Shown here: piece after piece, positions 37,587 through 45,950 of the stretch
Numbering within the stretch: position 1 is the first letter of the stretch
Layout: every line of letters starts with the position of its first letter
Notes under the pieces: generated by a model
Database searches by the model: none
What the model was told of the DNA's origin: nothing
Seen by the model: the letters and a program-made list of their open reading frames with translations, nothing else
DNA from: CBDCFV01 sp965203835
Lineage (GTDB): Bacteria > Chloroflexota > Dehalococcoidia > Lucifugimonadales > UBA3495
DNA: 64,000 nucleotides
Assembly: GCA_965203835.1 (NCBI GenBank)
Contig: OZ241919.1
Coordinates: forward strand, 3,906,001-3,970,000
Direction: 5' to 3'
Translations under genes and position numbers: made by a program

Positions 37587-37724
37587 TTCTTAAACACTGT
37601 ATACATCTTAGCATATATGATATAACCTATATATTATATATCGGCAAAAAAATTATGACCTTTTATGACTTTTCATTCGAACTGGCATAATTGCTCCTAT
37701 TGAAAGTGAACCCGGAGGCTGACC

Positions 37725-40154
37725 ATGGCGGGAGTATCGGAGTCTTCCCAAGCTAATGGAGGTGATGGGTTGGACCGTGAGGACGAGTTGATGCGAGATG
37801 TAGCAAAATTGCGGGAGCGTCTCGCCCGTCTGAGCGAGGCCAGTCTCCGCATTACCGAAGACGTCGACCTGGACATCGTGTTGCAAGAGACCCTGGACTC
37901 CGCGCGCTCGCTGACCGGGGCCGGCAGGGGGGCCATGACGACGGTGGACGACATCGGGCAACTCGAGGACTTCATTACCTCCGGTGTGACGCATCAAGAC
38001 CACCAGTTGTTGGTTGACCTGCCAGGGGGACTGGAGTTCTTCGCCTACCTGACCAGCTTGCCGGAACCGTTAAGGGTGGTGGACTTCTCCGCCCACATCG
38101 CATCAGTCGGACTTCCAGATCTCATGGCGCCTTTGGGGCCAGTCGGCAGTTTCCTGAGTGTTCCCATACGTCACAGGGGGAGTTATGTAGGCAACCTTTA
38201 CCTGTCTGACAAGCAGGACGGAGGGGAGTTCACCAGGGAGGATGAGGAGACCCTGGTGCTGTTCGCCTCCCAAGCGGCCATGGCCATCGCCAACGCCCGC
38301 CGACACCAGGAGGAGCGACGGGCCAGGACATATCTGGAAACATTGATCGACACCTCCCCGGTAGGGGTGGTGGTCTTCGACGCCAGGACGGGATCACCGG
38401 TGTCCTTCAACCGGGAGGCCCGCAGGATCGTGGACAACCTGCGCAGTCCCGACCAGGCCCCGGAAGCCCTCCTGGAGGTGATAACTGTCCGGCGGGCCGA
38501 CGGAAGGGAGGTCTCCCTCCGAGAGTTCCCCGTAGCCGAGGTGCTCCGCGCCGGGGAGACGGTGCGGGCCGAGGAGATCGTCATGAAGGTCCCGGACGGG
38601 CGCAGCCTCACGGTACTGCTCAACGCCACGCCCATCCTCTCCGATGGAGGTGGACTGGAGTCCTTTGTCATTACCCTGCAGGATATGGCGGCGGTAGAAG
38701 AACTGGAACGGCTGAGGGCCGAGTTCCTGGCCATGGTGAGCCACGAGCTGCGGGCGCCCTTGACATCTATCAAGGGGTCCGCCGCCACGGTGCTGGGTGC
38801 GACGGAGGACCTGGACCCGGCGGTGGTGCGCCAGTTCTTCCGCATCATCGAGGACCAAGCCGACCATTTGAACGATCTGGTGACCGACCTGCTGGATGTG
38901 GCCCGCATCGAGACGGGCACCCTGCCGGTCAGTCCTGAGCCCGCCGATGTGGCCGTGCTGGTGGAGCGGGCACGGAACGCCTTCAGCAGCGCCGGAGGCC
39001 GCAACAGCCTGGCCATCGACATGGAGCCGGACGTTCCTTTGGTAATGGCTGACCGGCGGCGCATGGTCCAGGTGCTGGGCAATCTGTTGTCCAACGCTGC
39101 CCGCAACTCCTCGGAGGTGTCAGTCATCCGGGTGAGGGCCGTGCGGGATGGGGCGCACGTGGCGGTATCGGTGACTGACGAAGGACGGGGCATTCCGGCG
39201 GAGAGCCTGCCCTTGCTGTTTCGTAAGTTCTCTATGGCCCGGACCGAGGAGCAGGGAGGGGACACGGGCTTGGGCCTGGCCATCTGCAAGGGGATCGTAG
39301 AGGCACACGGAGGCCGCATCTGGGCCGAGAGCGACGGCCTTGGCTTGGGAGCGCGCTTCACCTTCACCCTTCCTGTGGTGGACGAAGCCGGCAGCGGCCC
39401 GGCAGGCCGGCTTTCGCCGGTCTCGGGGCGTTCCTTCCTGCTTGGACAGGAGGAAGCGGAGGAAGCGGTCCGAGTCCTGGCTGTGGACGATGATCCCCAG
39501 GCCCTGCGCTACATCCGGGATACCCTGGCCAGGGCGGGCTACCGGCCGGTGGTGACCGGCGATCCGGAGGAAGCGCTCCGCTTGATGGCTGAAGAGAGGC
39601 CCCAGTTGGCCCTGCTGGACCTGATGCTGCCCGACACCGACGGCATCGAGCTTATGCAGGCCATCACGGGGATTGCCAATGTGCCGGTCATATTCCTGTC
39701 TGCCTACGGACGGGAGGAACTCATCGCCAAAGCCTTCGACATGGGGGCCGTCGACTACGTGGTCAAGCCCTTCTCGCCCACGGAGCTTTCTGCCAGGATC
39801 CGGGCGGTACTGAACCGCCGGGCAATACCCCCGCCGTCGGAACCGTACGTCCTGGGAGACTTGACCATTGACTACTTCGAGCGCAAGGTGACCCTTGCCG
39901 GTCTTCACGTACATCTGGTGGCCATGGAGTACCGGATGCTGGCCGAGCTTTCGGCCAACGCCGGACAAGTGTTGACCTACGAGCACCTTCTGGAACGGGT
40001 CTGGGGCCGGAAGGACGGCGACGACCTGCGCCCCATGCGCACCATCGTTAGCAAGCTCCGGCGCAAGCTGGGTGAAGACGCCGAGAATCCTACCTACATC
40101 TTCACCGAGTCCCGCGTTGGCTACCGCATGCCCAGGGGGGAGGGGCAGACTTAA
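37725..40154 (+). CDS. Hybrid histidine kinase with receiver and winged-helix DNA-binding domain
   Basis: This 809-residue protein joins a complete two-component pathway. The order is: short coiled coil, GAF domain (to ~195), PAS domain (~205-325), HisKA with phosphoacceptor His340 in VSHELRAPL, HATPase (NLLSNAARNS, DEGRGIP, GDTGLGLAI), receiver domain with phosphorylatable Asp632 in LLDLMLPD, and an OmpR/PhoB-type winged helix (~710-800; HLLERVWGRK). There is no membrane helix, so it is cytoplasmic. The following antiporter gene starts 20 bases downstream and is a likely target or partner. Confidence 0.92.
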   Translation: MAGVSESSQANGGDGLDREDELMRDVAKLRERLARLSEASLRITEDVDLDIVLQETLDSARSLTGAGRGAMTTVDDIGQLEDFITSGVTHQDHQLLVDLPGGLEFFAYLTSLPEPLRVVDFSAHIASVGLPDLMAPLGPVGSFLSVPIRHRGSYVGNLYLSDKQDGGEFTREDEETLVLFASQAAMAIANARRHQEERRARTYLETLIDTSPVGVVVFDARTGSPVSFNREARRIVDNLRSPDQAPEALLEVITVRRADGREVSLREFPVAEVLRAGETVRAEEIVMKVPDGRSLTVLLNATPILSDGGGLESFVITLQDMAAVEELERLRAEFLAMVSHELRAPLTSIKGSAATVLGATEDLDPAVVRQFFRIIEDQADHLNDLVTDLLDVARIETGTLPVSPEPADVAVLVERARNAFSSAGGRNSLAIDMEPDVPLVMADRRRMVQVLGNLLSNAARNSSEVSVIRVRAVRDGAHVAVSVTDEGRGIPAESLPLLFRKFSMARTEEQGGDTGLGLAICKGIVEAHGGRIWAESDGLGLGARFTFTLPVVDEAGSGPAGRLSPVSGRSFLLGQEEAEEAVRVLAVDDDPQALRYIRDTLARAGYRPVVTGDPEEALRLMAEERPQLALLDLMLPDTDGIELMQAITGIANVPVIFLSAYGREELIAKAFDMGAVDYVVKPFSPTELSARIRAVLNRRAIPPPSEPYVLGDLTIDYFERKVTLAGLHVHLVAMEYRMLAELSANAGQVLTYEHLLERVWGRKDGDDLRPMRTIVSKLRRKLGEDAENPTYIFTESRVGYRMPRGEGQT

Positions 40155-40174
40155 TACTACACAGGAGGTCTTGA

Positions 40175-41876
40175 TTGCTATCCGAAGGCTTATTCTTATT
40201 CGCCCCCGCTGATGCCGCGAGTTTTTCCGCCCAGGCCGGCGACATTCGTCAGTCGCTGCTGTCCCTGGGCCTGCTGAATCATTGTCGCCAAGCTGGCGGA
40301 GGGCGTCTTTCGCCGCTTACACCTGAATTCCATTCTCGCCTACGCCATCGCGGGCATCCTGCTGGGACCGGTATTGCAAATGCTGACCGGTTGGTCGGTT
40401 CAGCCCACCGGTCACATCGATTTGCTGCTTACTTTGGGAATCTTCATTTTCTTCTTCCTCATAGGGCTGGACGAGATTGATATCTCCAGTTTCATGGCGA
40501 CCCTGCGGGGCCACTACTTTCTCGCCGCCATTGTGTCGGTCCTGTTATCCCTGGGGGCGTCCCTGCTGGTTACCAGCGGAATCGTTGTTGACCTTGGGTT
40601 CGCGCTCACCTTCGCGGAGGCCCTGGCCCTGGCGGGGATTCTCTCCATGAGCAGCCTGGGGATAGTGGCCAAGGTCCTGGCCGATGAGGGGCGGCTGCGG
40701 GAACCCGTCGGGCTGCAGATATTCACTGTGGTCGTGATTGCCGAACTGCTCACCCTGCTGGTGATAGGCTTCAGCATTGGTGAACACAGCCACGAATTTT
40801 CAGCGACCGGGATACTGATTCTGGTGGGCAAAATCGCCGCCTTCGCCGCTGTCGCCTGGGTCTTGTCATCGCGGGTGCTGCCGCCCCTGGTGGGGTTGCT
40901 GCAACGGGTAATCCAAGTGCCACAGCTTTCCTTGGGGCTGCTGCTGGGCGTTCTGTTCCTGATGGTTGACGCCGCCGAGTTCATTGGACTTCACGGTACC
41001 CTGGGCGCCCTCCTCTTCGGCGCTTCCCTGTCGGGGCTGACTTACCAGGTACGATCCGAGATGATGCCGGGGCTGCGCAGTGTTGCTGAGGGCTTCTTTG
41101 TGCCCCTGTTCTTTGCATCTGCGGGCCTCTATTTCAGCGTGACATTCGTGACGATGCCTTGGTGGACCATGGCGGCCCTCGCCCTTATCCCGTTGCTGGG
41201 CAACTTTTTAGGAGCCTTCCTGGGTGCCTACGTGTCGCGGTTGAAGGCGCCTTATGCCGTCGCTTCCGGCCTGATGGGGAAGGGAGTGGCCGAGATTGCC
41301 CTGCTGCTGGTCCTCAGAGAGACCGGAAGCATAAACGAAGTGGTGTTCTCCTTCCTGGTGCTGGTGATGTTCTGCTACATCCTGCTTATGCCTTCGGTCA
41401 TCAGCTTTACGGCGGCCCGTGCCAGCCGGAGCCTGGCCTCAGAGTCCGTCCCGGATGACATTCCGCGGGGCATCATCCGCTTCGTCCTGCACGATATAAT
41501 CGTTGACGACATCCTGGACCGGTTGCGCCCTCATCCCGGCACCTCATTGTCGGTGCGTGACTTCACCGCGAACTGGGCGACGCCCAACCAGCACGACTAC
41601 GTGGTGTTGGATGAAGACTTTGCGCCCGGAATCGTATCCATAGGTATGTTTCGCTACCTGCCGGCAAACGTTTGGGGCAGCACGACGCTGGGCCAGCTTA
41701 TGCAGGCCGATCCTCCGGTGGCTTGGCTAGACGAGCATGTGGAGGATGTGCTGCAGCGGATGAAGGAGAACTATCTTACCGCCATACCGGTGGTTGAACG
41801 GGAATCGGGCCGCTTTGTGGGGGCGCTGACCAGCCGCGACATACTGGAGTTGGTGCTGAACCGCGGGCGGGCGTAA
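40175..41876 (+). CDS. KefB-type cation:proton antiporter with CBS region, frameshifted
   Basis: The main frame (40374-41876 and upstream) encodes a monovalent cation:proton antiporter 2 family membrane protein with IAGILLGPVL, FLIGLDEID and GKGVAEIALLLVLRE, plus a C-terminal CBS-like region (ENYLTAIPVVERESGRFVGALTSRDIL). A likely start, TTG at 40175, has GGAGG six bases upstream, but it reads in another frame. Removing one base at 40277-40278 joins LLSLGLL to IIVAKLAEGVFRRLHLN, exactly as family members read. As printed, a TGA at 40275-40277 closes the antiporter frame. It is either a sequence error or a disabling mutation. Confidence 0.8.
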
Positions 41877-41997
41877 CTGCCAGCAGCGTTCTTTTAGCTG
41901 GACTTTGTACGGTCAAGCGGCGTAGGCAAGGGAATCAATGAGCCGGGAATACAAAATATCAGGGACTTTTTCGACATCGGAGTCTGGCACCGACATT

Positions 41998-42240
41998 AAT
42001 CTGCACCGGGGCCACTGTCAGGTTGGTGCAGAGGAGAGCCTTGGTGTCGAGTTCTCCCTTGGGGTCCCGGACCAAGACCCATCGGATGGGAACAGGCGGC
42101 TTGCCACAGTGATACCAGACGGCCGTTTGGGAAGCCAGTTCCAAGGTTCTGGTGGTGCCGTCATACCAGGCCACCGGCGCAGGAACCCGGGAAAGAGTGG
42201 GCCGGTCATGGAGTTGTTTCAGCGTGGGCAAACGCGGGCC
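41998..42240 (-). pseudogene. DDE transposase fragment
   Basis: The minus strand encodes an internal piece of a transposase, with VAWYDGTTRTLELASQTAVW and PVPIRWVLVRDPKGELDTKA, followed by LLCTNL. The flanking N- and C-terminal parts are missing, and the reading after PVQI is unrelated. This resembles DDE transposases with a PIRWVLVRDP strand. It is a decayed relic. Confidence 0.75.
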
Positions 42241-42405
42241 TTTCACCGATGAGGCCAACCTGGTTCTGCAGGAATATCTGCCTCGCTTCAATTCCCGTTT
42301 CTCAGTGGCGGCGGAGCAGCCGCAGACGACCTACCGGCCGGTGCCGGACGAGTTGGCCCTGACCGAGACCATCTGCCTAACCCATGTGACATAATCGCTG
42401 GACAA
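42227..42405 (+). pseudogene. ISNCY-like transposase C-terminal fragment
   Basis: A plus-strand stretch encodes FTDEANLVLQEYLPRFNSRF and the following YRPVPDELAL, typical of the C-terminal part of ISNCY-type transposases. The reading frame closes at TAA soon after. Upstream it is fused to unrelated sequence, so no active element remains. Confidence 0.7.
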
Positions 42406-42631
42406 CAACAAATAGACAATCACGGCCGCGGCCCACAAGCTGGGCAGGATCATCTACTCCATGCTGCGGCATGGACATGGATACGTGGATGATGGTACGG
42501 AGTACTATGAGAGCCAGTATTGTCAGCGAGCCCTCCGCTCGGCCAAGCGACGGGCAGCCCAAGTGGGCTACGCCCTGGTTCCCATAGCTGACCTTGGTGA
42601 GGCCCAGCAGGTCCCCAATCTTTCGCTGTGA
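42406..42631 (+). pseudogene. IS110-like transposase C-terminal fragment
   Basis: The plus strand encodes HKLGRIIYSMLRHGHGYVDD, YYESQYCQRALRSAKRRAAQ and GYALVPI, which match the C-terminus of IS110-family transposases. It begins in the same frame right after the ISNCY-like piece, with a TAG between them. Only the end of the protein is present. Confidence 0.72.
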
Positions 42632-42774
42632 CAATTCCAGTTAGTGGGTAGCGCTCCGGATCGCCTCGCCCGGCCTTTGCTGAATACCACACACTATGGC
42701 TGGTGTGCATGAGCCGGGGGCCGTGACCGTGATACCGGAAAAGGCAGGGCGTCAGATTGGGCTTTTGGGCAACG

Positions 42775-42800
42775 AAAAAGCCGCCGAGAGAGGCGGCTTT
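42775..42800 (-). terminator. Rho-independent terminator of tRNA-Arg
   Basis: A nine-bp stem (42777-42785 with 42792-42800, loop of six) is followed on the minus strand by a short T-rich run. It lies about 33 bases past the tRNA 3' end. Confidence 0.75.
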
Positions 42801-42832
42801 CCTGCTCGATTTGAGCCTGTATATGCCTGTAG

Positions 42833-42909
42833 TGGCGTCCCAGGCAGGATTCGAACCCGCGACCCGCTGCTTAGAAGGCAGCCGCTCTGTCCACCTGAGC
42901 TACTGGGAC
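42833..42909 (-). tRNA. tRNA-Arg (anticodon UCU)
   Basis: Read on the minus strand, the sequence folds as a standard cloverleaf: acceptor GTCCCAG/CTGGGAC, D stem GCTC/GAGC, anticodon stem GCTGC/GCAGC with loop CTTCTAA, variable loop, and T arm GCGGG-TTCGAAT-CCTGC. The anticodon is TCT. The 3' end has discriminator G and an encoded CCA. Confidence 0.95.
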
Positions 42910-43080
42910 GCAATCGCGCCTTTGCGGCGGCACCGCCGTCGGGGATTGGACAGGCCCGTGGCGGCTTGGCAGAGACCAGCGAAGTACTCCCGGTCAACGG
43001 TCTCTGCCAAAAATTATAGCAAACATCCTTGAACAAGCACGACCCGGAACAAGCACGACACGGGGCCGACACGGGGAAGC

Positions 43081-44280
43081 TTACCGCGCCAGCCCATAGG
43101 GAATGGCCTTGGTGTCGGCGTCTTCCGACTCGTTCATGTGGGCGGCCAGCTTTACTATGAACTGCCCCATTGCGGTCTCGCCCCAGAACCACTCGTGGAT
43201 TTCGCCATCGGTCGCTTGGGGGCGTTGCTCCATCCTCGCCTCGTAGTAGAAGGCCTTGAGGTCGTCGACGCAGTATCGGATGTATTGAGGCACGCCTGTG
43301 CCATCGGGACGGTCCGGGGAGTCGGTCTGTTCTCCGCTGACGTAGCCCTCAAGGAAGCGGATGACGCCCCGGAACCGGCGTTGCGGCACGCCGCACACGC
43401 CGACGTTGGTGCGCCCGCCGTTATTGTCCACCCAACGTTCGTAATAGGCACGGAGAGCGGTAAGTTCGTCGGCGGGGTTCATCTCCCGAGTCTGGTCCGA
43501 AGGAGCGGTCTCGGAAGCCTGCAACAGAAGTTCCGGGATGGTATCGTCGGCGAATTCCTCCAGGACCGGGCCGCTCTCGGCTTCCAGCAAGTCCAGCGCG
43601 GCACGCAACACACGGTGCTGGAGTTCGGGATCGTTGGCTTTCCCCAACGTGTTGCCGAAAAAGTAGGGGACCCACAGCATTCGGGGAGGCTTGACCCGGG
43701 CGGCGTGTTCCTTGACGAACACGATCCCGGTGGTCGAAATACCTGCTTCCTCGAAGCACCTGGCCAACACGCTGACCGCGTGTGAGCAGAGGGGTCAAGT
43801 AGGGGTCAGCAGCACAACTTCGACGCCCTCGTCCAAGAGTCTTTGGGCAACCTCGGGCCCGGTCTTCTCGGCCACCGTGGAGGCGTCCCTCAGGGCGCCC
43901 ATGAAGGAGTAGTTGTTTTCGCCAAGTGAACCTATCTCGCCCCGGTCGGCCAATTCCTGCAGGCGGTCGATGGGGAAGGTCACGTTAATGTCGCGGTAGA
44001 TGCCGGTGTGGTCGAACCCGATACTGACGTGGCTTTGAATGATGTCCGCCGCGTTGGTGGAGCGGGGTATCACCCGGTAGGAAGAGTCGCCGCCGCTCTT
44101 GTGGTCGGTGATGAATGGCCGGTCGCCGCGGACGTGCAGCCCGGCGGAGGTCACCAATGCCACCCTGCTTTGCGACAGGGGCTTGTGCATGGGCGTCCAA
44201 GGGGTGTCGTCGTGCTCCATGCAAGGGAACATCTGGAGCATTTTTCGTTGCACTTCACTGAGCAATTCCAGTCTCGGCAT
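43081..44280 (-). CDS. GrdB-family selenoprotein (glycine/sarcosine/betaine reductase B-like) with in-frame UGA
   Basis: One frame of 400 codons spans an internal TGA at 43797-43795. The part before it has SYRVIP, FPIDRLQELADRGEIGSL and NYSFMGALRD, and ends VEVVLLTPT; the part after begins PLC-SHAVSVLARCFEEAGI. This is the pattern of the selenoprotein B family, where Sec is in T-P-T-U-P-L-C, a U-x-x-C redox motif (Sec162). A stem-loop lies 11 bases after the TGA. The C-terminal GNTLGKANDPELQHRVLRAA matches the family's end. GGAGG is six bases before ATG. It is likely a redox enzyme acting on small molecules. Without Sec readthrough it would be two pieces. Confidence 0.85.
43767..43783 (-). 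promoter_or_regulatory. Bacterial SECIS-like hairpin
   Basis: On the minus strand ACACGC pairs with GCGTGT around a five-base loop GGTCA, beginning 11 bases after the UGA. The six-bp stem, the G-rich apical loop and the 17-base UGA-to-loop distance fit the loose bacterial SECIS consensus. Confidence 0.65.
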
Positions 44281-44302
44281 GGTTTTCCTCCATTAAGGTT
44301 GG

Positions 44303-44322
44303 CCGCCCTTGGCAGAGGGCGG
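44303..44322 (-). other. Hairpin between PuuE-like and selenoprotein genes
   Basis: CCGCCCT (44303-44309) pairs with AGGGCGG (44316-44322) around a six-base loop. No T-run follows on the minus strand. It sits just before the selenoprotein ribosome binding site and could modulate its expression. Confidence 0.4.
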
Positions 44323-44353
44323 GTACAAAAGTAGTCTACGATGGAACGGCATG

Positions 44354-45241
44354 TCAAGCCGGATAGTGCTCCAGCCACCAGCGGGCGATTTCGTCGCGGC
44401 GGGCGAACCAGACCCCGGGGAACTGCCCGCAATACTGGAGGAACTTTTCCAACCCGCGAGAACGGGCAGGGCGGCCGGCGATGCGGCAATGGAGACCCAC
44501 CGACATCATCTTCGGGTGGGTGCGGCCCTCCTCATACAGGCAGTCGAAGGTCTCCTTCAGGTACTCGTAGAAGTCGTTGACGCTGACCAACCCGCCACGC
44601 CAGAACCGGGCGTCGTTGGTCTCCATGCTGTAGGGCACCACCAGCCAAGGTTGGTCCTGGACGGTGACGTAGTAAGGAAGGTCGTCGTTCATGCCGATGC
44701 TGTCGTAAATGAAGCCGCCGTGCTCCACCACCAGGTCGCGGGTGTTGACGCTGGGGCCGTAACGGGTGAACCAACCCACGGTGCGCTGCCCGGTGGTACG
44801 CTCCAGGGATTCGACGGTCTTGGCGATGGCTTCCCGCTCAGAGTCCCGGTCCATAAGGTGGTACTCTTCCCAGCGGTAGCCGTGGCCGCAGACCTCGTGG
44901 CCATCGGCGGTGATCTCGCGGGCCACCTCGAGGTTGCGCTCCAAGGCCAGGGCGCAGCAGTAGAAGGTGCTGGACACCCCGTACCGGTTGAACATATCCA
45001 GCAGCCGCCAGACGCCGACACGGCTGCCGTACTCGAAAAAGGACTCGTTGTTGAGGTCGCGGTCTCCCAAGGGTACGGGCGACGGCACCTCCCCGTTGGT
45101 CTCGTGGTGGGAGTCGCCGTCGAGGGTGGAGTACTCGGCCCCCTCTTCGTAATTGACCACCAGAGAAACGGCGATGCGGGCGCCGCCGGGCCAGGATATT
45201 TGGGGCACGTTCCTGCCGTAGCCGACCAGGTCGCGTTGCAT
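44354..45241 (-). CDS. Polysaccharide deacetylase family protein (PuuE allantoinase-like)
   Basis: This 295-residue protein belongs to the NodB-fold family, closest to PuuE-type cofactor-independent allantoinases. It has YGRNVPQISWPGGARIAVSL, NYEEGAEYS, GHEVCGHGYRWEEYH and GWFTRYGPSVNTRDL in the expected order. Typical PuuE proteins cleave allantoin, but family members also act on other amides. The selenoprotein gene follows after about 70 bases on the same strand. Confidence 0.85.
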   Translation of the reverse strand: MQRDLVGYGRNVPQISWPGGARIAVSLVVNYEEGAEYSTLDGDSHHETNGEVPSPVPLGDRDLNNESFFEYGSRVGVWRLLDMFNRYGVSSTFYCCALALERNLEVAREITADGHEVCGHGYRWEEYHLMDRDSEREAIAKTVESLERTTGQRTVGWFTRYGPSVNTRDLVVEHGGFIYDSIGMNDDLPYYVTVQDQPWLVVPYSMETNDARFWRGGLVSVNDFYEYLKETFDCLYEEGRTHPKMMSVGLHCRIAGRPARSRGLEKFLQYCGQFPGVWFARRDEIARWWLEHYPA

Positions 45242-45295
45242 GTAAGGGGCCTCCTTGCTTGCCGTTGTGGGTCTTCTGAGAGAGTTTGCCGCCCT

Positions 45296-45301
45296 ATTAT
45301 A
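45296..45301 (-). promoter_or_regulatory. Possible -10 box for the PuuE-like gene
   Basis: On the minus strand the sequence reads TATAAT, 55 bases before the start codon. A matching -35 box is not convincing. Confidence 0.35.
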
Positions 45302-45356
45302 AAGGCAAGGCAGTTGACGAACAGGGAGTTATCTCGGATACGGGCGTAACAGGATA

Positions 45357-45386
45357 TCGACAGGGTTGGGCCGGAGTGGATATAAT
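45357..45386 (+). promoter_or_regulatory. Promoter of the tmRNA gene
   Basis: TCGACA (45357-45362) and TATAAT (45381-45386) are separated by 18 bases. The predicted start falls near 45393-45395, the first base of the tmRNA acceptor stem. Confidence 0.7.
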
Positions 45387-45394
45387 GGATGCAC

Positions 45395-45746
45395 GGGGAC
45401 GCGCGGGTTCGACAGGAGCGTTCTGGAATGGATTGCAGGCCGAGGTGTCATCGCACTCGTTAAACCGGTGGCAGTCATTAACTGACAACCGTGAATTTGC
45501 ACTAGCCGCCTAGACGTGGCTACGTCTGCTCCCGGCTATTCCCGAAGGCGGGGATGCAGGCGCCAAACTTTCGGGATGCGGCCCTCCTGAAGCCGATGAG
45601 GTTGGGCCCAAGTCAATCGGCTGGCTTTGCGGAGACTTCGTCGGTGGAGGCTTCGTAAAGCGAGAACAAAGCGCCGAATAAGTCTGTAGTACATCCATTA
45701 GCGGTGCCTTCTGGACGGGGAGTTCGACCCTCCCCCGTCTCCACCA
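45395..45746 (+). ncRNA. ssrA: tmRNA (ssrA)
   Basis: This RNA of about 352 bases rescues stalled ribosomes. GGGGACG at the 5' end pairs with CGTCTCC at the 3' end, followed by discriminator A and encoded CCA. The tRNA-like T arm reads GGGAGTTCGACCCTCCC. The tag frame ends at TAG (45511-45513) and most likely reads D-N-R-E-F-A-L-A-A (from 45484), or one codon longer starting at Thr. The tag aligns with the short Dehalococcoides tag. The resume codon is inferred, not certain. A TATAAT promoter lies just upstream and a terminator 30 bases downstream. Confidence 0.93.
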
Positions 45747-45775
45747 ATTCTTAGAAAATATGGACGTGTAAAGTG

Positions 45776-45802
45776 CCCTCCGTTATGCGACGGAGGGTTT
45801 TT
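45776..45802 (+). terminator. Rho-independent terminator of ssrA
   Basis: An eight-bp stem (45776-45783 with 45790-45797) with a six-base loop is followed by five T. Confidence 0.85.
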
Positions 45803-45950
45803 CATTGGGTTCCATAACAGGCATTTGGAGTATGGGATTGAGGTCTGGCGCATGTTTGCAAAACCAGTCAATTGGTTTAGAGTGAGTGGGAAGAGAGCGG
45901 GATAGGTGGGCAGCGTGGCACATGGCGATGTCGCCAAGGAGCACGACAGC

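Larger units (their letters stand above)
36664..37724. other. Long intergenic region with small low-confidence frames
   Basis: About 1.06 kb separates the LuxR-type gene from the hybrid kinase. It contains a possible 66-residue membrane protein (36972-37172), an inverted repeat of nine bases (37174-37182 with 37204-37212) without a T-run, and a broken minus-strand frame. The last 150 bases are AT-rich and probably contain the kinase promoter; CATAAT at 37686-37691 is the best -10 candidate. I see no RNA gene. Confidence 0.5.

Noticed and set aside
40271..40285. Programmed +1 frameshift in the antiporter gene
   Set aside because: The site has no known slippery motif or stimulatory structure that I can see; an indel or sequencing error is simpler.
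43421..43798. Separate 125-codon minus-strand gene across the UGA region
   Set aside because: It is in another frame from the selenoprotein and matches nothing; the selenoprotein frame has family motifs on both sides of the UGA.
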